The translations under genes were made by a program, and so were the position numbers. The notes beneath the pieces were generated by a model that was not told where the DNA came from, did not search any database, and saw only the letters and a list, made by a program, of their open reading frames with translations. This document shows positions 52,557 to 60,468 of a stretch of DNA of 64,000 nt, in pieces. Where the stretch lies: contig NZ_RCHI01000011.1 of assembly GCF_003664585.1 (NCBI RefSeq), forward strand, positions 1-64,000, given 5' to 3'. The stretch's first letter is position 1, and every line of letters starts with the position of its first letter. Source of the DNA: Paenirhodobacter hankyongi (lineage in GTDB: Bacteria; Pseudomonadota; Alphaproteobacteria; Rhodobacterales; Rhodobacteraceae).

Positions 52557-53548
52557 CCCTGCCGAAGACAGTGCTGGTGACCGGCGGTGCGGGCTATATC
52601 GGCTCGCATTGCTGCAAGGCGCTGGCCGAGGCGGGGTGCATCCCGGTCACCTTCGACAACCTCTCGCGCGGCCATGCCGATGCAGTGAAATGGGGGCCGC
52701 TGGTGCGCGGCGACCTGCGTGACAGGGCGGCGGTTCTTGCCGCCCTGCGCGCGCACCGGGCCGAGGCGGTGATCCATTTCGCCGCGCTCGCCTATGTCGG
52801 CGAAAGCGTGGCCGAGCCGCAGGCCTATTACGACAACAACCTCGGCGGCATGATCGGCCTTCTCGGCGCGATGCAGGCGGCGGGGCTGACGCAGATCGTG
52901 TTCTCCTCGAGCTGCGCGACCTATGGCACGCCCGACCGGCTGCCGATCTCGGAAGACATGCCGCAGGCGCCGATCAACCCCTATGGCCGCACCAAGCTCG
53001 TCTGCGAATGGATGCTGCGCGACGCGGGCGTGGCCTGGGGGCTGCGCCATGTCGCGCTGCGCTACTTCAACGCGGCGGGGGCGGATCCCGCAGGCGAGGC
53101 GGGCGAGCGACACGACCCCGAGACGCATGTGTTGCCGCTCGCGCTGCTTGCCGCCTCGGGCAAGGGCGGGCCGTTGCGGATCTTCGGCACCGACTACCCG
53201 ACGCCCGACGGCACCTGCATCCGCGACTACATCCATGTCACCGACCTGGCGCGCGCGCATGTGCGGGCGCTGGACTATCTGGCCGGGGCGGGCGAGAGTG
53301 TGGCCCTGAACCTCGGAACAGGGCAGGGGGCTTCGGTGCGCGAGGTCGTGTCGATGATCGAGAGGGTGACCGGGCGCGCTGTCCCGGTCCTCGAGGAGCC
53401 GCGCCGTCCGGGCGATCCGGCGGCGCTTTACGCCGATATCGCGCGCGCCGGCGCCGTTCTGGACTTCCGGCCCGAGTTCGGGCTCGAGCGGATCGTCGCC
53501 GACGCCGCGCCCTGGTTCGGCCATGGGGATATCAAGGCCGGGCCATGA
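52553..53548 (+). CDS. galE: UDP-glucose 4-epimerase
   Basis: Interconverts UDP-glucose and UDP-galactose. The 331-residue protein has [20 protein letters not shown], the catalytic triad elements [16 protein letters not shown] and [12 protein letters not shown] (YxxxK), and the GalE block [20 protein letters not shown]. It also fits enzymes acting on UDP-xylose/arabinose or GlcNAc/GalNAc, which cannot be told apart by eye; next to a UDP-xylose synthase, a UDP-arabinose epimerase role is worth noting. Start and stop overlap its neighbours by four bases. Confidence 0.85.
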   Translation: MTLPKTVLVTGGAGYIGSHCCKALAEAGCIPVTFDNLSRGHADAVKWGPLVRGDLRDRAAVLAALRAHRAEAVIHFAALAYVGESVAEPQAYYDNNLGGMIGLLGAMQAAGLTQIVFSSSCATYGTPDRLPISEDMPQAPINPYGRTKLVCEWMLRDAGVAWGLRHVALRYFNAAGADPAGEAGERHDPETHVLPLALLAASGKGGPLRIFGTDYPTPDGTCIRDYIHVTDLARAHVRALDYLAGAGESVALNLGTGQGASVREVVSMIERVTGRAVPVLEEPRRPGDPAALYADIARAGAVLDFRPEFGLERIVADAAPWFGHGDIKAGP

Positions 53549-55392
53549 GCCGTCATCCTGCCCTGGAGCCGCGTCCGATGCTTGCACCGGTGGTGACGGG
53601 CCTCCGGGCCCTGCGCTATCGGCTGGTGATCGCGCTGTGGCTTCTGGCGGCGGGGTGGTTCTGGGCCTGGTGGCTGCAGCCCGCCCATCTCATCGGCCCG
53701 GCGCGCTACTGGCTTGTCACCGCGGCGATGGCCTGGATCTGGGGGATGCAGCTCTATTTCGTGCTGGTCTTCCTCTTCGCCCGCCGCTCGGCCGCGCCCG
53801 ATCCCGAGGTGGGGCGCTGGCACGTCGCGATGGTGACCACCAAGACCCCCTCCGAGCCCTTCGCCGTGGTGCGCAAGACGCTCGAGGCGATGCTGGCGCA
53901 GGACTATCCGCACGACACCTGGCTTGCCGACGAGGACCCGTCCGAGGAGACCCGCGCCTGGTGTGCCGCGCATCGGGTGATGATCTCGACCCGCAAGGGG
54001 CTCGCGGAGTATCACCGTGCCGAATGGCCGCGCCGGACCCGCTGCAAGGAAGGCAACCTCGCCTATTTCTACGACACCTGGGGCTATCGCGATTACGACA
54101 TCGTCAGCCAGCTTGATGCCGATCACGTGCCGCAGCCGGGCTATCTGCGCGAGATGCTGCGCCCCTTCGCCGATCCGGAGGTGGGCTATGTCAGCGCGCC
54201 CTCGATCTGCGCCGCGAATGCCGCGGAAAGCTGGGCGGCGCGGACCCGGCTTTACGCCGAGGCGGCGTTTCATGGCGTGTTCCAGGCGGGCTATACCGGG
54301 GTGCTGACGCCGATGTGCATCGGCTCGCATTACGCGGTGCGCACCGTGGCGCTGCAACAGGCGGGCGGGCTCGGGCCCGAGCTGGCCGAGGACCATTCCA
54401 CCACCATGCTGATCGCTTCGGCCGGCTGGCGGGGCGTGCATGCGATCGACGCGATCGCGGTCGGCGACGGGCCGGCGACGCTGCCCGATCTGGTGACGCA
54501 GGAATTCCAGTGGTCGCGCTCGCTGATGAGCCTGTTGCTGCGCTATACGCCGGGCTATCTCGGCCGGCTGCCGCTGCGGCTCAAGCTGCTCTTCCTGCTG
54601 TGCCAGAGCTGGTATGCATTCTTCGCGATCACCATGGCGATGATGTATGTGCTGCCGATCCTGGCGGTGTGCTTCGACATCCGCTTTGCCGACGTCACCT
54701 ATCCCGCCTTCCTCGGGCATTCGCTGCCCTCGGTCGTGGTGATGATCGCCTTTGCCTACATGATGCGCCACGACGGGCTGTTCCGGCCGCGCGATGCCAA
54801 GGTGATCGCCTGGGAGAAGGCGCTGTTCGTCATCCTGCAATGGCCCTGGGTGCTCTGGGGCTGCCTGATGGCGGTGTGGGACCGGGTGACCGGGCGCTTC
54901 GTGGATTTCCGCATCACGCCCAAGGGCGAGGCCGCCGCCGCGGTGCTGCCGCCGCGGATCTTCTGGCTCTACCTCGCTCTGGCGGCGGGCGCGATCGTGC
55001 CAGTGCTCATGGTCTCGAACGTGGTCGAGGCGCGGGGCTTCTACCTGCTCTCGATCATCAACGCGCTGCTCTATGTGACCTTGCTGGTGGTCATCCTGTG
55101 GCACCACCGCCGCGCCGCGCGGGCAAAGGGGCAGGCGCCGCGCGACGGCGCAGAATTCGCAAGATATGTCGCCGGTTTGACCCTTGTCATGGTGCTCTGT
55201 GCCGGGGGGATTACACTGCGAGGCGATGCGAGTCTTCGCGCACTCGCCGTCGGCCTTGCGCCGCTGAAACTGACCCGGGTCGAATATCTCGTCTCGGGGG
55301 CAGGCATGGGGCAGAACGGGGAAGTGCGGATCTTCTTCGCACCCGATCTGTCCGGCTGGTTCTCGAAGGAGAATGGGGAGGGGGAAAAATGA
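53545..55392 (+). CDS. Membrane glycosyltransferase family 2 (cellulose-synthase-like)
   Basis: A processive-type GT2 of 615 residues. Two helices open the protein (residues about 27-85), the cytoplasmic catalytic domain follows (DYDIVSQLDADHVPQPGYLR with the DxD motif; LAEDHSTTMLIASAGW with the catalytic ED; EFQWSRSLMSL in place of QxxRW), and six or so helices form the export channel (about 345-590). No PilZ domain was seen, so direct c-di-GMP control is unlikely. The C-terminal 50 residues are extracytoplasmic. It should polymerise and export the locus's polysaccharide across the inner membrane. Confidence 0.88.
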   Translation: MSRHPALEPRPMLAPVVTGLRALRYRLVIALWLLAAGWFWAWWLQPAHLIGPARYWLVTAAMAWIWGMQLYFVLVFLFARRSAAPDPEVGRWHVAMVTTKTPSEPFAVVRKTLEAMLAQDYPHDTWLADEDPSEETRAWCAAHRVMISTRKGLAEYHRAEWPRRTRCKEGNLAYFYDTWGYRDYDIVSQLDADHVPQPGYLREMLRPFADPEVGYVSAPSICAANAAESWAARTRLYAEAAFHGVFQAGYTGVLTPMCIGSHYAVRTVALQQAGGLGPELAEDHSTTMLIASAGWRGVHAIDAIAVGDGPATLPDLVTQEFQWSRSLMSLLLRYTPGYLGRLPLRLKLLFLLCQSWYAFFAITMAMMYVLPILAVCFDIRFADVTYPAFLGHSLPSVVVMIAFAYMMRHDGLFRPRDAKVIAWEKALFVILQWPWVLWGCLMAVWDRVTGRFVDFRITPKGEAAAAVLPPRIFWLYLALAAGAIVPVLMVSNVVEARGFYLLSIINALLYVTLLVVILWHHRRAARAKGQAPRDGAEFARYVAGLTLVMVLCAGGITLRGDASLRALAVGLAPLKLTRVEYLVSGAGMGQNGEVRIFFAPDLSGWFSKENGEGEK

Positions 55393-56285
55393 AGCATTCT
55401 TTCTGGACGGGCATTGCCGCATGTGCCGCGGCGCTTTGCCTCGCGGGGCCGGTTCTGGCCGCCCCCGTCGAGGTGCCACCGGGAGACATCCCGTTCGGTG
55501 TCTATGACCCGGACGGCGATTTCACCGACAAGACCCCGGTGGTGATCGAGCATCTGTTCCTGCCGTGGGAGGACGTCTACCTGCCGTCGCTGAACGATGC
55601 CGATCAATATGCGCTGGAACGGCACCGGGCACTTCTGGTCACGGTCGAGCCCTGGACCTGGTCGCGCAGCGAGCGCAACACCGCGCAATATCTGCGCCGG
55701 GGCATCGCGCGCGGGGAATATGACCCGAACATGATCGCGATCTGCGACGTGCTCGCCACGCTGAAGAGCCCGGTGACCCTGCGTTTCGCCCACGAGATGG
55801 ACGACACCTCGGGGCAGTTCATCTGGGCGGGCTGGAATCCCAAGGATTACATCTCGGCCTATCGTCACATGATCGACCTGTGCCGTGCCCGTGCGCCCAA
55901 CATCACCGTGATGTGGTCGCCGCTCGGCGAGAAGAACATGGCCGAGTACTACCCGGGCGACGACTATGCCGATCTGATCGGGCTCTCGGTCTTCGGGCTG
56001 CAGGCCTGGGACCAGGCGAAATACGGCCATGACCGCACCTTCGACGAGATCTTCGCGCCGCGCTACGAGCGGGCCGCGCAGTTCGGCAAGCCGGTCGTCG
56101 TCGCCGAGCTCGGCTATGTCGGCAAGGCCGATTATGTCCAGATGTGGAAGGACAGCGTGCGCGTCGAGAAGAAGGAATACCCAAGTCTCGTCGGCGTGGT
56201 CTATTTCAACCAGCACGAGGTCTATCCCTGGCCGGAGAACTTCGGTGCGCCCGACTGGCGCATGAAGAACCAGATCCTGCAATAG
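55389..56285 (+). CDS. Secreted GH26-like glycoside hydrolase
   Basis: A 298-residue periplasmic or secreted enzyme with a signal peptide (about residues 1-24, ending AGPVLAA). The (beta/alpha)8-type fold of GH26 is suggested by the acid/base motif VTLRFAHEMDDTSGQFIWAG, the phrase VMWSPLGEKNMAEYYPGDDY with ADLIGLSVFGL, and the nucleophile strand VVVAELGY. GH26 enzymes cleave beta-mannan or related beta-linked chains. It is the last gene of the synthase operon (ATGA overlap), so it probably trims or releases the polymer, as BcsZ or PslG do in their own systems. Confidence 0.85.
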   Translation: MKHSFWTGIAACAAALCLAGPVLAAPVEVPPGDIPFGVYDPDGDFTDKTPVVIEHLFLPWEDVYLPSLNDADQYALERHRALLVTVEPWTWSRSERNTAQYLRRGIARGEYDPNMIAICDVLATLKSPVTLRFAHEMDDTSGQFIWAGWNPKDYISAYRHMIDLCRARAPNITVMWSPLGEKNMAEYYPGDDYADLIGLSVFGLQAWDQAKYGHDRTFDEIFAPRYERAAQFGKPVVVAELGYVGKADYVQMWKDSVRVEKKEYPSLVGVVYFNQHEVYPWPENFGAPDWRMKNQILQ

Positions 56286-56338
56286 GGGTCCGGGACGGCA
56301 GAATTTCGCCGATCTTCTGCCCAAAGGGCAATGACATG

Positions 56339-56371
56339 AAAACGCGGGGGAAATCACTTCCCCCGCGTTTT
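56339..56371. terminator. Perfect bidirectional terminator ending the polysaccharide operon
   Basis: AAAACGCGGGGGAA (56339-56352) and TTCCCCCGCGTTTT (56358-56371) are exact inverted repeats of fourteen bases around a five-base loop, with A- and T-tracts on the outside, so it can stop transcription both ways. Confidence 0.92.
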
Positions 56372-56442
56372 CGTTGCCACTGCCGCATCGGCGCCACAGT
56401 TTTGCCCCGCTCGCGCTTGGCTTGACGCGCAGGAACTTTTGT

Positions 56443-56485
56443 TGTGATCGATGGGAACCGAGAACGCGGGTCCCTATCGATCACA
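56443..56485. promoter_or_regulatory. Ten-base inverted repeat before a small secreted protein gene
   Basis: TGTGATCGAT (56443-56452) and ATCGATCACA (56476-56485) are exact inverted repeats 23 bases apart; inner GGG/CCC words extend the pairing. TGTGA/TCACA are the half-sites of CRP-type regulators but the spacing is too large for one. A TTGACG (56422-56427) could be the -35 of the same promoter, which would put the repeat in the 5' leader RNA as a stem. Confidence 0.45.
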
Positions 56486-56516
56486 GGGGTTCAACGCGTC
56501 ACAGCACGAGGCAGGT

Positions 56517-56798
56517 ATGACCATCTTCGACTTGATTTCCCGCACGGCTGCGGCCGCGACCGTCACCTTGATCGCGATCGCGCCCGTCCATGCCGAAACC
56601 GCAACCATCGACATCCTCCCCGCCCACAGTGTGGTGGTGAAGACCGCGGCCGGCCACGGCTCCGCCCGGTTCGACTGGATGCGCCCGACCACACCGGTCG
56701 TCGCCGAACGCGTGGCCTATGTCACGCCGCCCGGCAACGGCAGCTGGATCTGCTCGCCCTCGGGCTTCGGCTCGAAGTCGAAGTGCTATCGCCGCTGA
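56517..56798 (+). CDS. Small secreted cysteine-containing protein
   Basis: A 93-residue protein with a signal peptide (residues about 1-26, LIAIAPVHA). The mature part of about 67 residues is beta-like (TIDILPAHSVVVKTAAGHGS) and ends WICSPSGFGSKSKCYRR, two cysteines that could form a disulfide, with a basic tail. I do not recognise the family. It has its own structured leader and stands between two transcription stop regions, so it is likely an independent unit. ATG 56517 follows GAGGCAGG. Confidence 0.72.
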   Translation: MTIFDLISRTAAAATVTLIAIAPVHAETATIDILPAHSVVVKTAAGHGSARFDWMRPTTPVVAERVAYVTPPGNGSWICSPSGFGSKSKCYRR

Positions 56799-56873
56799 GC
56801 GGCCGGCACCGGGCCATCCGCACCAGTTCTTTGATGCCTCCGGTGTGACGGCCGATCCGTCGCGACCGGGGCC

Positions 56874-57671
56874 TCAGAGGCTGCGGAACAGCTTCGCCAG
56901 ACGATTGGCCTCGTCACCGAGGCCCCAGGGCGGGTTCAGCACGACCATGCCCGATCCGATCATCCCGTGCCCCTCGCGCGCGGGCGGGAAGCGCACTTCG
57001 CTCAGCAGGGCATCGGGATGCGCGGCCATCAGGGCGCGCACCATCGCGGCCTGCGCCGGCGCCACCGCGACCGTGGGCGCAAGCACCGGATACCAAAGGG
57101 CAATCACGCCCACGTTCCACTTGCGCGCCACCTGGCCCATCAGCCGCGGGATGGTGTCGTATTCGCTTTTCACCTCCCAGCTCGGGTCGATCAGCATCAG
57201 CCCGCGGCGCGGCGTCGGCGGTGCCATCGCGAGCGCCATCGCCAGCCCGTCCTTGTGGTGCAGCACGCCACCGAAGGGCGCCATCGCGGCGCGCAGCGCC
57301 TCGAATTCGCGCGGGTGCAGCTCGCACAGCTGGAGCGAGTCGATCGGCCGCAGCAGGTTCGCCGCGACGAGCGGCGAGCCCGGATAGGCGCGCGCGCCAT
57401 GCGCGGCCCGCACCGCGGCAAGGGCCCTGGCATAGGGATGGGCCGGCGGGAACCAGCCCAGCTTCTCCACCCGCTCGATCCCGGCTGCCGCCTCGCCGGT
57501 CTTCACCGCCTCGGCCGCATCGAGCGCATAGAGCCCGCGGCCCGAATGGGTCTCGAGATAGCTCAGCGGTTTTTCCTTGCGGGTCATGTAGTCGAGCATC
57601 ACCGCAAGCAGGGCGTGCTTGTGCACGTCGGCCAAGTTTCCGGCGTGGTAGATGTGTTGATAGGACAGCAT
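56874..57671 (-). CDS. rlmJ: 23S rRNA (adenine2030-N6)-methyltransferase
   Basis: SAM-dependent methyltransferase of 265 residues (formerly YhiR/ComJ). It has the family N-terminus MLSYQHIYHAGNLADVHKH, the SAM site around LETHSGRGLYAL, and the catalytic DPSWE motif (LMLIDPSWEVKSEYDTIPRL) of N6-adenine methyltransferases. GGAGG precedes the ATG at 57671. It lies directly downstream of the hairpin-RNA array on the same strand, so some readthrough from the DUF1127 promoter is possible. Confidence 0.95.
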   Translation of the reverse strand: MLSYQHIYHAGNLADVHKHALLAVMLDYMTRKEKPLSYLETHSGRGLYALDAAEAVKTGEAAAGIERVEKLGWFPPAHPYARALAAVRAAHGARAYPGSPLVAANLLRPIDSLQLCELHPREFEALRAAMAPFGGVLHHKDGLAMALAMAPPTPRRGLMLIDPSWEVKSEYDTIPRLMGQVARKWNVGVIALWYPVLAPTVAVAPAQAAMVRALMAAHPDALLSEVRFPPAREGHGMIGSGMVVLNPPWGLGDEANRLAKLFRSL

Positions 57672-57762
57672 GGCTTCCTCCGTTCACCCCTCAATGCCGT
57701 TGCCCGGTGCGCTCCGCAAGGGCAGGCATGCAGGTTTGCGAAGATGGGTGCGGAAATGGAAA

Positions 57763-58195
57763 CGGCGGCCCCAGGGAGGAGGAGGGGGCCGCCGTCCGAA
57801 CCTCGGCCCCAGGGAGGAGGAGGGGGCCTTGGTATGGGTGGCACCGCTCGGGAGGAGGAGTGAGCGGCACCGGAGCCGTCGGCCCAGGGAGGAGGAGGGG
57901 CCTTCGGTATATCGAACGGCGACCCCAGGGAGGAGGAGGGGGTCGCCGCCTGTCACGACGGGCCGGGAGGAGGATGGCCCTTCGCAAGTCTCGCGCCGAG
58001 AAGAAAGCGCGGTGCCCTCAGGGAGGAGGAGGAGGGCACCGCCTTCTTTACGAGACCCCAGGGAGGAGGAGGGGGTCATCGCATCGGCTTTCCGGCAGTG
58101 CCTTGCGGCTGGGGCCGGTATAGGGTGGCGGTGCCCTCAGGGAGGAGGAGGAGAGCACCGCCGATTTCCGAGGCCCAGGGAGGAGGAGGGGCCTC
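57763..58195 (-). ncRNA. Array of ten CCUCCUCCC-loop hairpin RNAs (Ccs/cuckoo type)
   Basis: On the minus strand ten stem-loops expose CUCCUCCUCCCU or a one-base variant: 57763-57794, 57805-57828, 57844-57867, 57881-57902, 57917-57948, 57960-57980, 58009-58042, 58054-58077, 58127-58162 and 58170-58195. Loops are nearly identical (11-12 bases) while stems differ in sequence but stay paired, showing that the RNA fold is what is kept. In Rhodobacter sphaeroides four related RNAs (CcsR1-4) follow a DUF1127 gene and are processed from its transcript; the same layout is seen here. CCUCC in the loop imitates the anti-Shine-Dalgarno sequence of 16S rRNA. The 536-bp gap between rlmJ and the DUF1127 gene (57672-58207) holds nothing else. 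Confidence 0.88.
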
Positions 58196-58207
58196 AGGAA
58201 GGGAAAC

Positions 58208-58411
58208 TTATTTGCCGTAGGCGGCCTCAAGGGCCACGCGGGTGATCATCGATCGATGGATCCCCAGATCTTCGAGCTCGGCGCGCGACAGCGACTTGAG
58301 CTCGCGCATCGTCTGGCGGAACACCTTGCGGCGGGCGATCCCGTCGCGGATGCTGGCAACCAGGGTCGCCAGGCCGAAGTCGGCGGTGCGGATGTCGGTA
58401 ACCAGAGCCAT
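58208..58411 (-). CDS. DUF1127 small protein (CcaF1-like RNA-binding protein)
   Basis: A 67-residue basic protein. The C-terminal YjiS/DUF1127 motif is clear: RKVFRQTMRELKSLSRAELE followed by DLGIHRSMI. In R. sphaeroides the DUF1127 protein encoded upstream of the CcsR RNAs (CcaF1) binds RNA and aids sRNA maturation; size, order and neighbouring array match. AAGG lies eight to ten bases before the ATG at 58411. A frame extends upstream but lacks homology. Confidence 0.9.
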   Translation of the reverse strand: MALVTDIRTADFGLATLVASIRDGIARRKVFRQTMRELKSLSRAELEDLGIHRSMITRVALEAAYGK

Positions 58412-58719
58412 CGTCTCAACCTTTGGTCTTCGTCGTCTTGCCGTCTTGCGGTGGCAACGTCGCCACTGCTGTTGACGCAAACATGGCCCCAATGCTGCAG
58501 CTGCACAATGGCCATGAGGTGCAATGCTGCCATGCAGAAAATGCATAATAGGTGCTGACCTAATATTTGGTCATTTCACCCAACGTCACACGACATTTTA
58601 TGTTCTGAAGATGCGTGTTTCGGCCAAATTTCGACGCTACTCCAGTTTGCGGCGATTTTGCGCCCTTGAACTCCGCGGCCAAAACGCCACAGTTCCGGCA
58701 AAAATCGGCGGAGAAGATC
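58412..58719. promoter_or_regulatory. Divergent regulatory region between the DUF1127 gene and mrp
   Basis: 308 bp without a gene and richer in A+T than the surroundings. It must hold the promoter of the DUF1127-hairpin RNA transcript on one side and of mrp on the other. In R. sphaeroides the equivalent sRNA promoter is heat-shock sigma factor (RpoHI/HII) dependent; I could not pick out one convincing -35/-10 pair here. ATGCAGAAAATGCAT (58531-58545) is a small dyad near the middle (ATGCA...TGCAT). Confidence 0.4.
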
Positions 58720-59784
58720 ATGGCTCTGAGCAAGGAAACGGTGCTTGAGGCGCTGAAGCGAGTCGCGCTTCCGGGGGGCGGCGACCCGGTCACGCAGGGA
58801 TTCGTGCATGCGCTGGCGGTCGAGTCGGGCGTTGTGCGCTTCGTTCTCGAGGGGGCGCCGGGCCCCGCGCTCGAGGCGCTGCGGCCGGCGCTCGAGGCGG
58901 CGGTGAGGGCGCTTCCCGGGGTGGAGAGTGTCACCGTGGTGGTGCCCGCGGGGCCGCCGCGCGGGCTTGGGGGCGGGCCGAAGATCGGTGGTCATCCGAC
59001 GCCGCAGGCGGGCAAGCTGCCGGTTGCCGGCGTGCGCCACGTGATCGCGGTGGGCTCCGGCAAGGGCGGCGTCGGCAAGTCGACGGTCTCGGCCAATCTT
59101 GCGGTGGCGCTCGCGCGGGCCGGCAAGCGGGTCGGCCTGCTCGATGCCGACATCTACGGGCCGAGCCAGCCGCGGATGATGGGCGTGACCAAGCGCCCCT
59201 CGTCGCCCGACGGCAAGACCATCGTGCCGTTGCAGGCGCATGGCGTCACCCTGATGTCGATCGGGCTGATGCTGAAGGAGGACGAGGCGGTGATCTGGCG
59301 CGGCCCGATGCTGATGGGCGCGCTGCAGCAGATGCTGGGCCAGGTGCAATGGGATGCCTATGGTCCGCTTGACGTGCTGATCATCGACCTGCCGCCCGGC
59401 ACCGGCGACATCCAGCTGACGCTGTGCCAGAAGACCGAGCTTGACGGTGCGATCATCGTCTCGACGCCGCAGGACATCGCCATGCTTGACGCGAAGAAGG
59501 CGATCGACATGTTCCGCCGGCTGAACACCCCGGTGTTCGGCCTGATCGAGAACATGTCGACCTATGTCTGCCCGAACTGCGGCCACGAGGCGCATCTGTT
59601 CGGTCATGGCGGGGTCGAGACCGAGGCGGCGCGGCTTGGGCTGCCGTTCCTCGGTGCGCTGCCGCTCGACCTCGAGGTGCGGCTCGCGGGCGATTCGGGC
59701 ACGCCCGCCGCGGCGGGGGAGGGGGCGCCGGCGCGCGCCTATGCGGCGATCGCGCAGGCGCTGATCGCCTCGGGCGCGGTCTGA
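58720..59784 (+). CDS. apbC: Mrp/ApbC-type iron-sulfur cluster carrier ATPase
   Basis: Cytosolic Fe-S cluster carrier of 354 residues. Residues 1-85 form a MIP18/DUF59-like domain, then a P-loop domain with the deviant Walker A SGKGGVGKSTVSANLAVALA, the DADIYGPSQPRMMG motif, IDLPPGTGDIQL, and the metal-binding CPNCG near residue 285. This is the Mrp/Nbp35 family arrangement. ATG 58720 follows GGAGA. A stem (59811-59840) follows the stop. Also called mrp. Confidence 0.93.
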   Translation: MALSKETVLEALKRVALPGGGDPVTQGFVHALAVESGVVRFVLEGAPGPALEALRPALEAAVRALPGVESVTVVVPAGPPRGLGGGPKIGGHPTPQAGKLPVAGVRHVIAVGSGKGGVGKSTVSANLAVALARAGKRVGLLDADIYGPSQPRMMGVTKRPSSPDGKTIVPLQAHGVTLMSIGLMLKEDEAVIWRGPMLMGALQQMLGQVQWDAYGPLDVLIIDLPPGTGDIQLTLCQKTELDGAIIVSTPQDIAMLDAKKAIDMFRRLNTPVFGLIENMSTYVCPNCGHEAHLFGHGGVETEAARLGLPFLGALPLDLEVRLAGDSGTPAAAGEGAPARAYAAIAQALIASGAV

Positions 59785-59810
59785 ACCGGCGCCGATCCGG
59801 GAAATCACGG

Positions 59811-59840
59811 GAAAGGGGCGTCCTGCGGGGCGCCCCTTTC
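59811..59840 (+). terminator. Terminator after mrp
   Basis: GAAAGGGGCG (59811-59820) and CGCCCCTTTC (59831-59840) form a perfect ten-base stem around a ten-base loop. A short T-containing stretch follows. Confidence 0.7.
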
Positions 59841-60128
59841 GCTTGGTGTGGCCGGCGTGCCCCCCGCGGTCCGGCGCGGGATTTCATGGCACTTGCCGCG
59901 CGAAAGCGCCGATTCACGCCGAATCACCGCCGCGTGAACCGCCGTGATCGGCCGAGAATCAGTCCTTGCCTGTGGGATATTCGCCACGCCCATTCTGGCC
60001 GGCGGGAATTTGTGGGATTTGTCCGGGAAAAGATGGCCCCACTAGATCTGGTGTTTCATGCGGTAATTGAAACGATTTGTGCCGTAATTTGTCATGAACT
60101 TGCCACAATCCCTTGAGTCTCGAATGGG

Positions 60129-60148
60129 TTATCCACAACATATCCACA
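60129..60148. promoter_or_regulatory. Pair of DnaA-box-like sites upstream of the mraZ leader
   Basis: TTATCCACA (60129-60137) is a perfect DnaA box; ATATCCACA (60140-60148) is one mismatch from it, in the same orientation eleven bases on. They lie about 30-50 bases ahead of the likely promoter of the leader RNA and dcw genes. Confidence 0.6.
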
Positions 60149-60194
60149 GCTAGTTTGCGGCTGGTCCCGTCTTTTCCCTTGCTATCCCACCCCC

Positions 60195-60412
60195 GCCCGT
60201 GGCATCCCTTGCTCATCGAGAAGACGGGAACGAGGCAACAAGACCTCACGGCGAAAAGAGCAGATTTCATACAGGCACCCGCTTCACGAAACGAAGAGAT
60301 CCGGCGCGCGAGCGAGCAGCATCCCCCAGGTGGCGCGCGCAGTCGGACAGCCCAGCGATGGGAACGAGGGCGGCGGATCGGACAGTGGCAGCAGTCCGAT
60401 CCGCCGTTTTCA
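60195..60412 (+). ncRNA. UpsM-like leader-derived sRNA upstream of mraZ
   Basis: A rho-independent terminator stands inside the mraZ leader: CGGCGGATCGGAC (60371-60383) pairs without mismatch with GTCCGATCCGCCG (60394-60406) around a ten-base loop, then TTTT. A transcript starting just after the TGCTATCC at 60179-60186 would be about 215 bases long. In Rhodobacter sphaeroides the abundant sRNA UpsM arises exactly so, by early termination in the 5' leader of the dcw transcript, and is about 200 bases long. The 5' end given is an estimate; only the terminator is read directly. Confidence 0.65.
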
Positions 60413-60468
60413 TTACCGGGACCCCGGTTCCGGAAGCCACCAGAGGGGAAGGGGACAGGAGACAGGCC

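Larger units (their letters stand above)
59785..60468. other. Long non-coding interval before the division/cell-wall cluster
   Basis: No protein gene is supported in these 684 bp. In order they hold the mrp terminator (59811-59840), a region of lower GC with repeated GGGATTTG/ATTTGTG words (about 59995-60110), two DnaA-box-like sites (60129-60148), a probable promoter near 60180, a leader RNA of some 215 bases ending in a strong terminator (60371-60410), and the mraZ ribosome site. Confidence 0.7.

Noticed and set aside
57221-58123. Plus-strand frames through the hairpin array (Arg/Gly-rich proteins)
   Set aside because: They translate AGGGAGGAGGAG loops; the conserved stems show that the minus-strand RNA, not protein, is under selection.
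57763-58195. The array as a CRISPR locus
   Set aside because: Repeats are short purine loops inside differing stems, spacing is irregular, spacers are not of constant length, and no cas genes are nearby.
60129-60148. DnaA boxes as a replication origin
   Set aside because: Only two boxes, no AT-rich unwinding region cluster, no dnaA, hemE or parAB genes; the position before mraZ fits regulation better.
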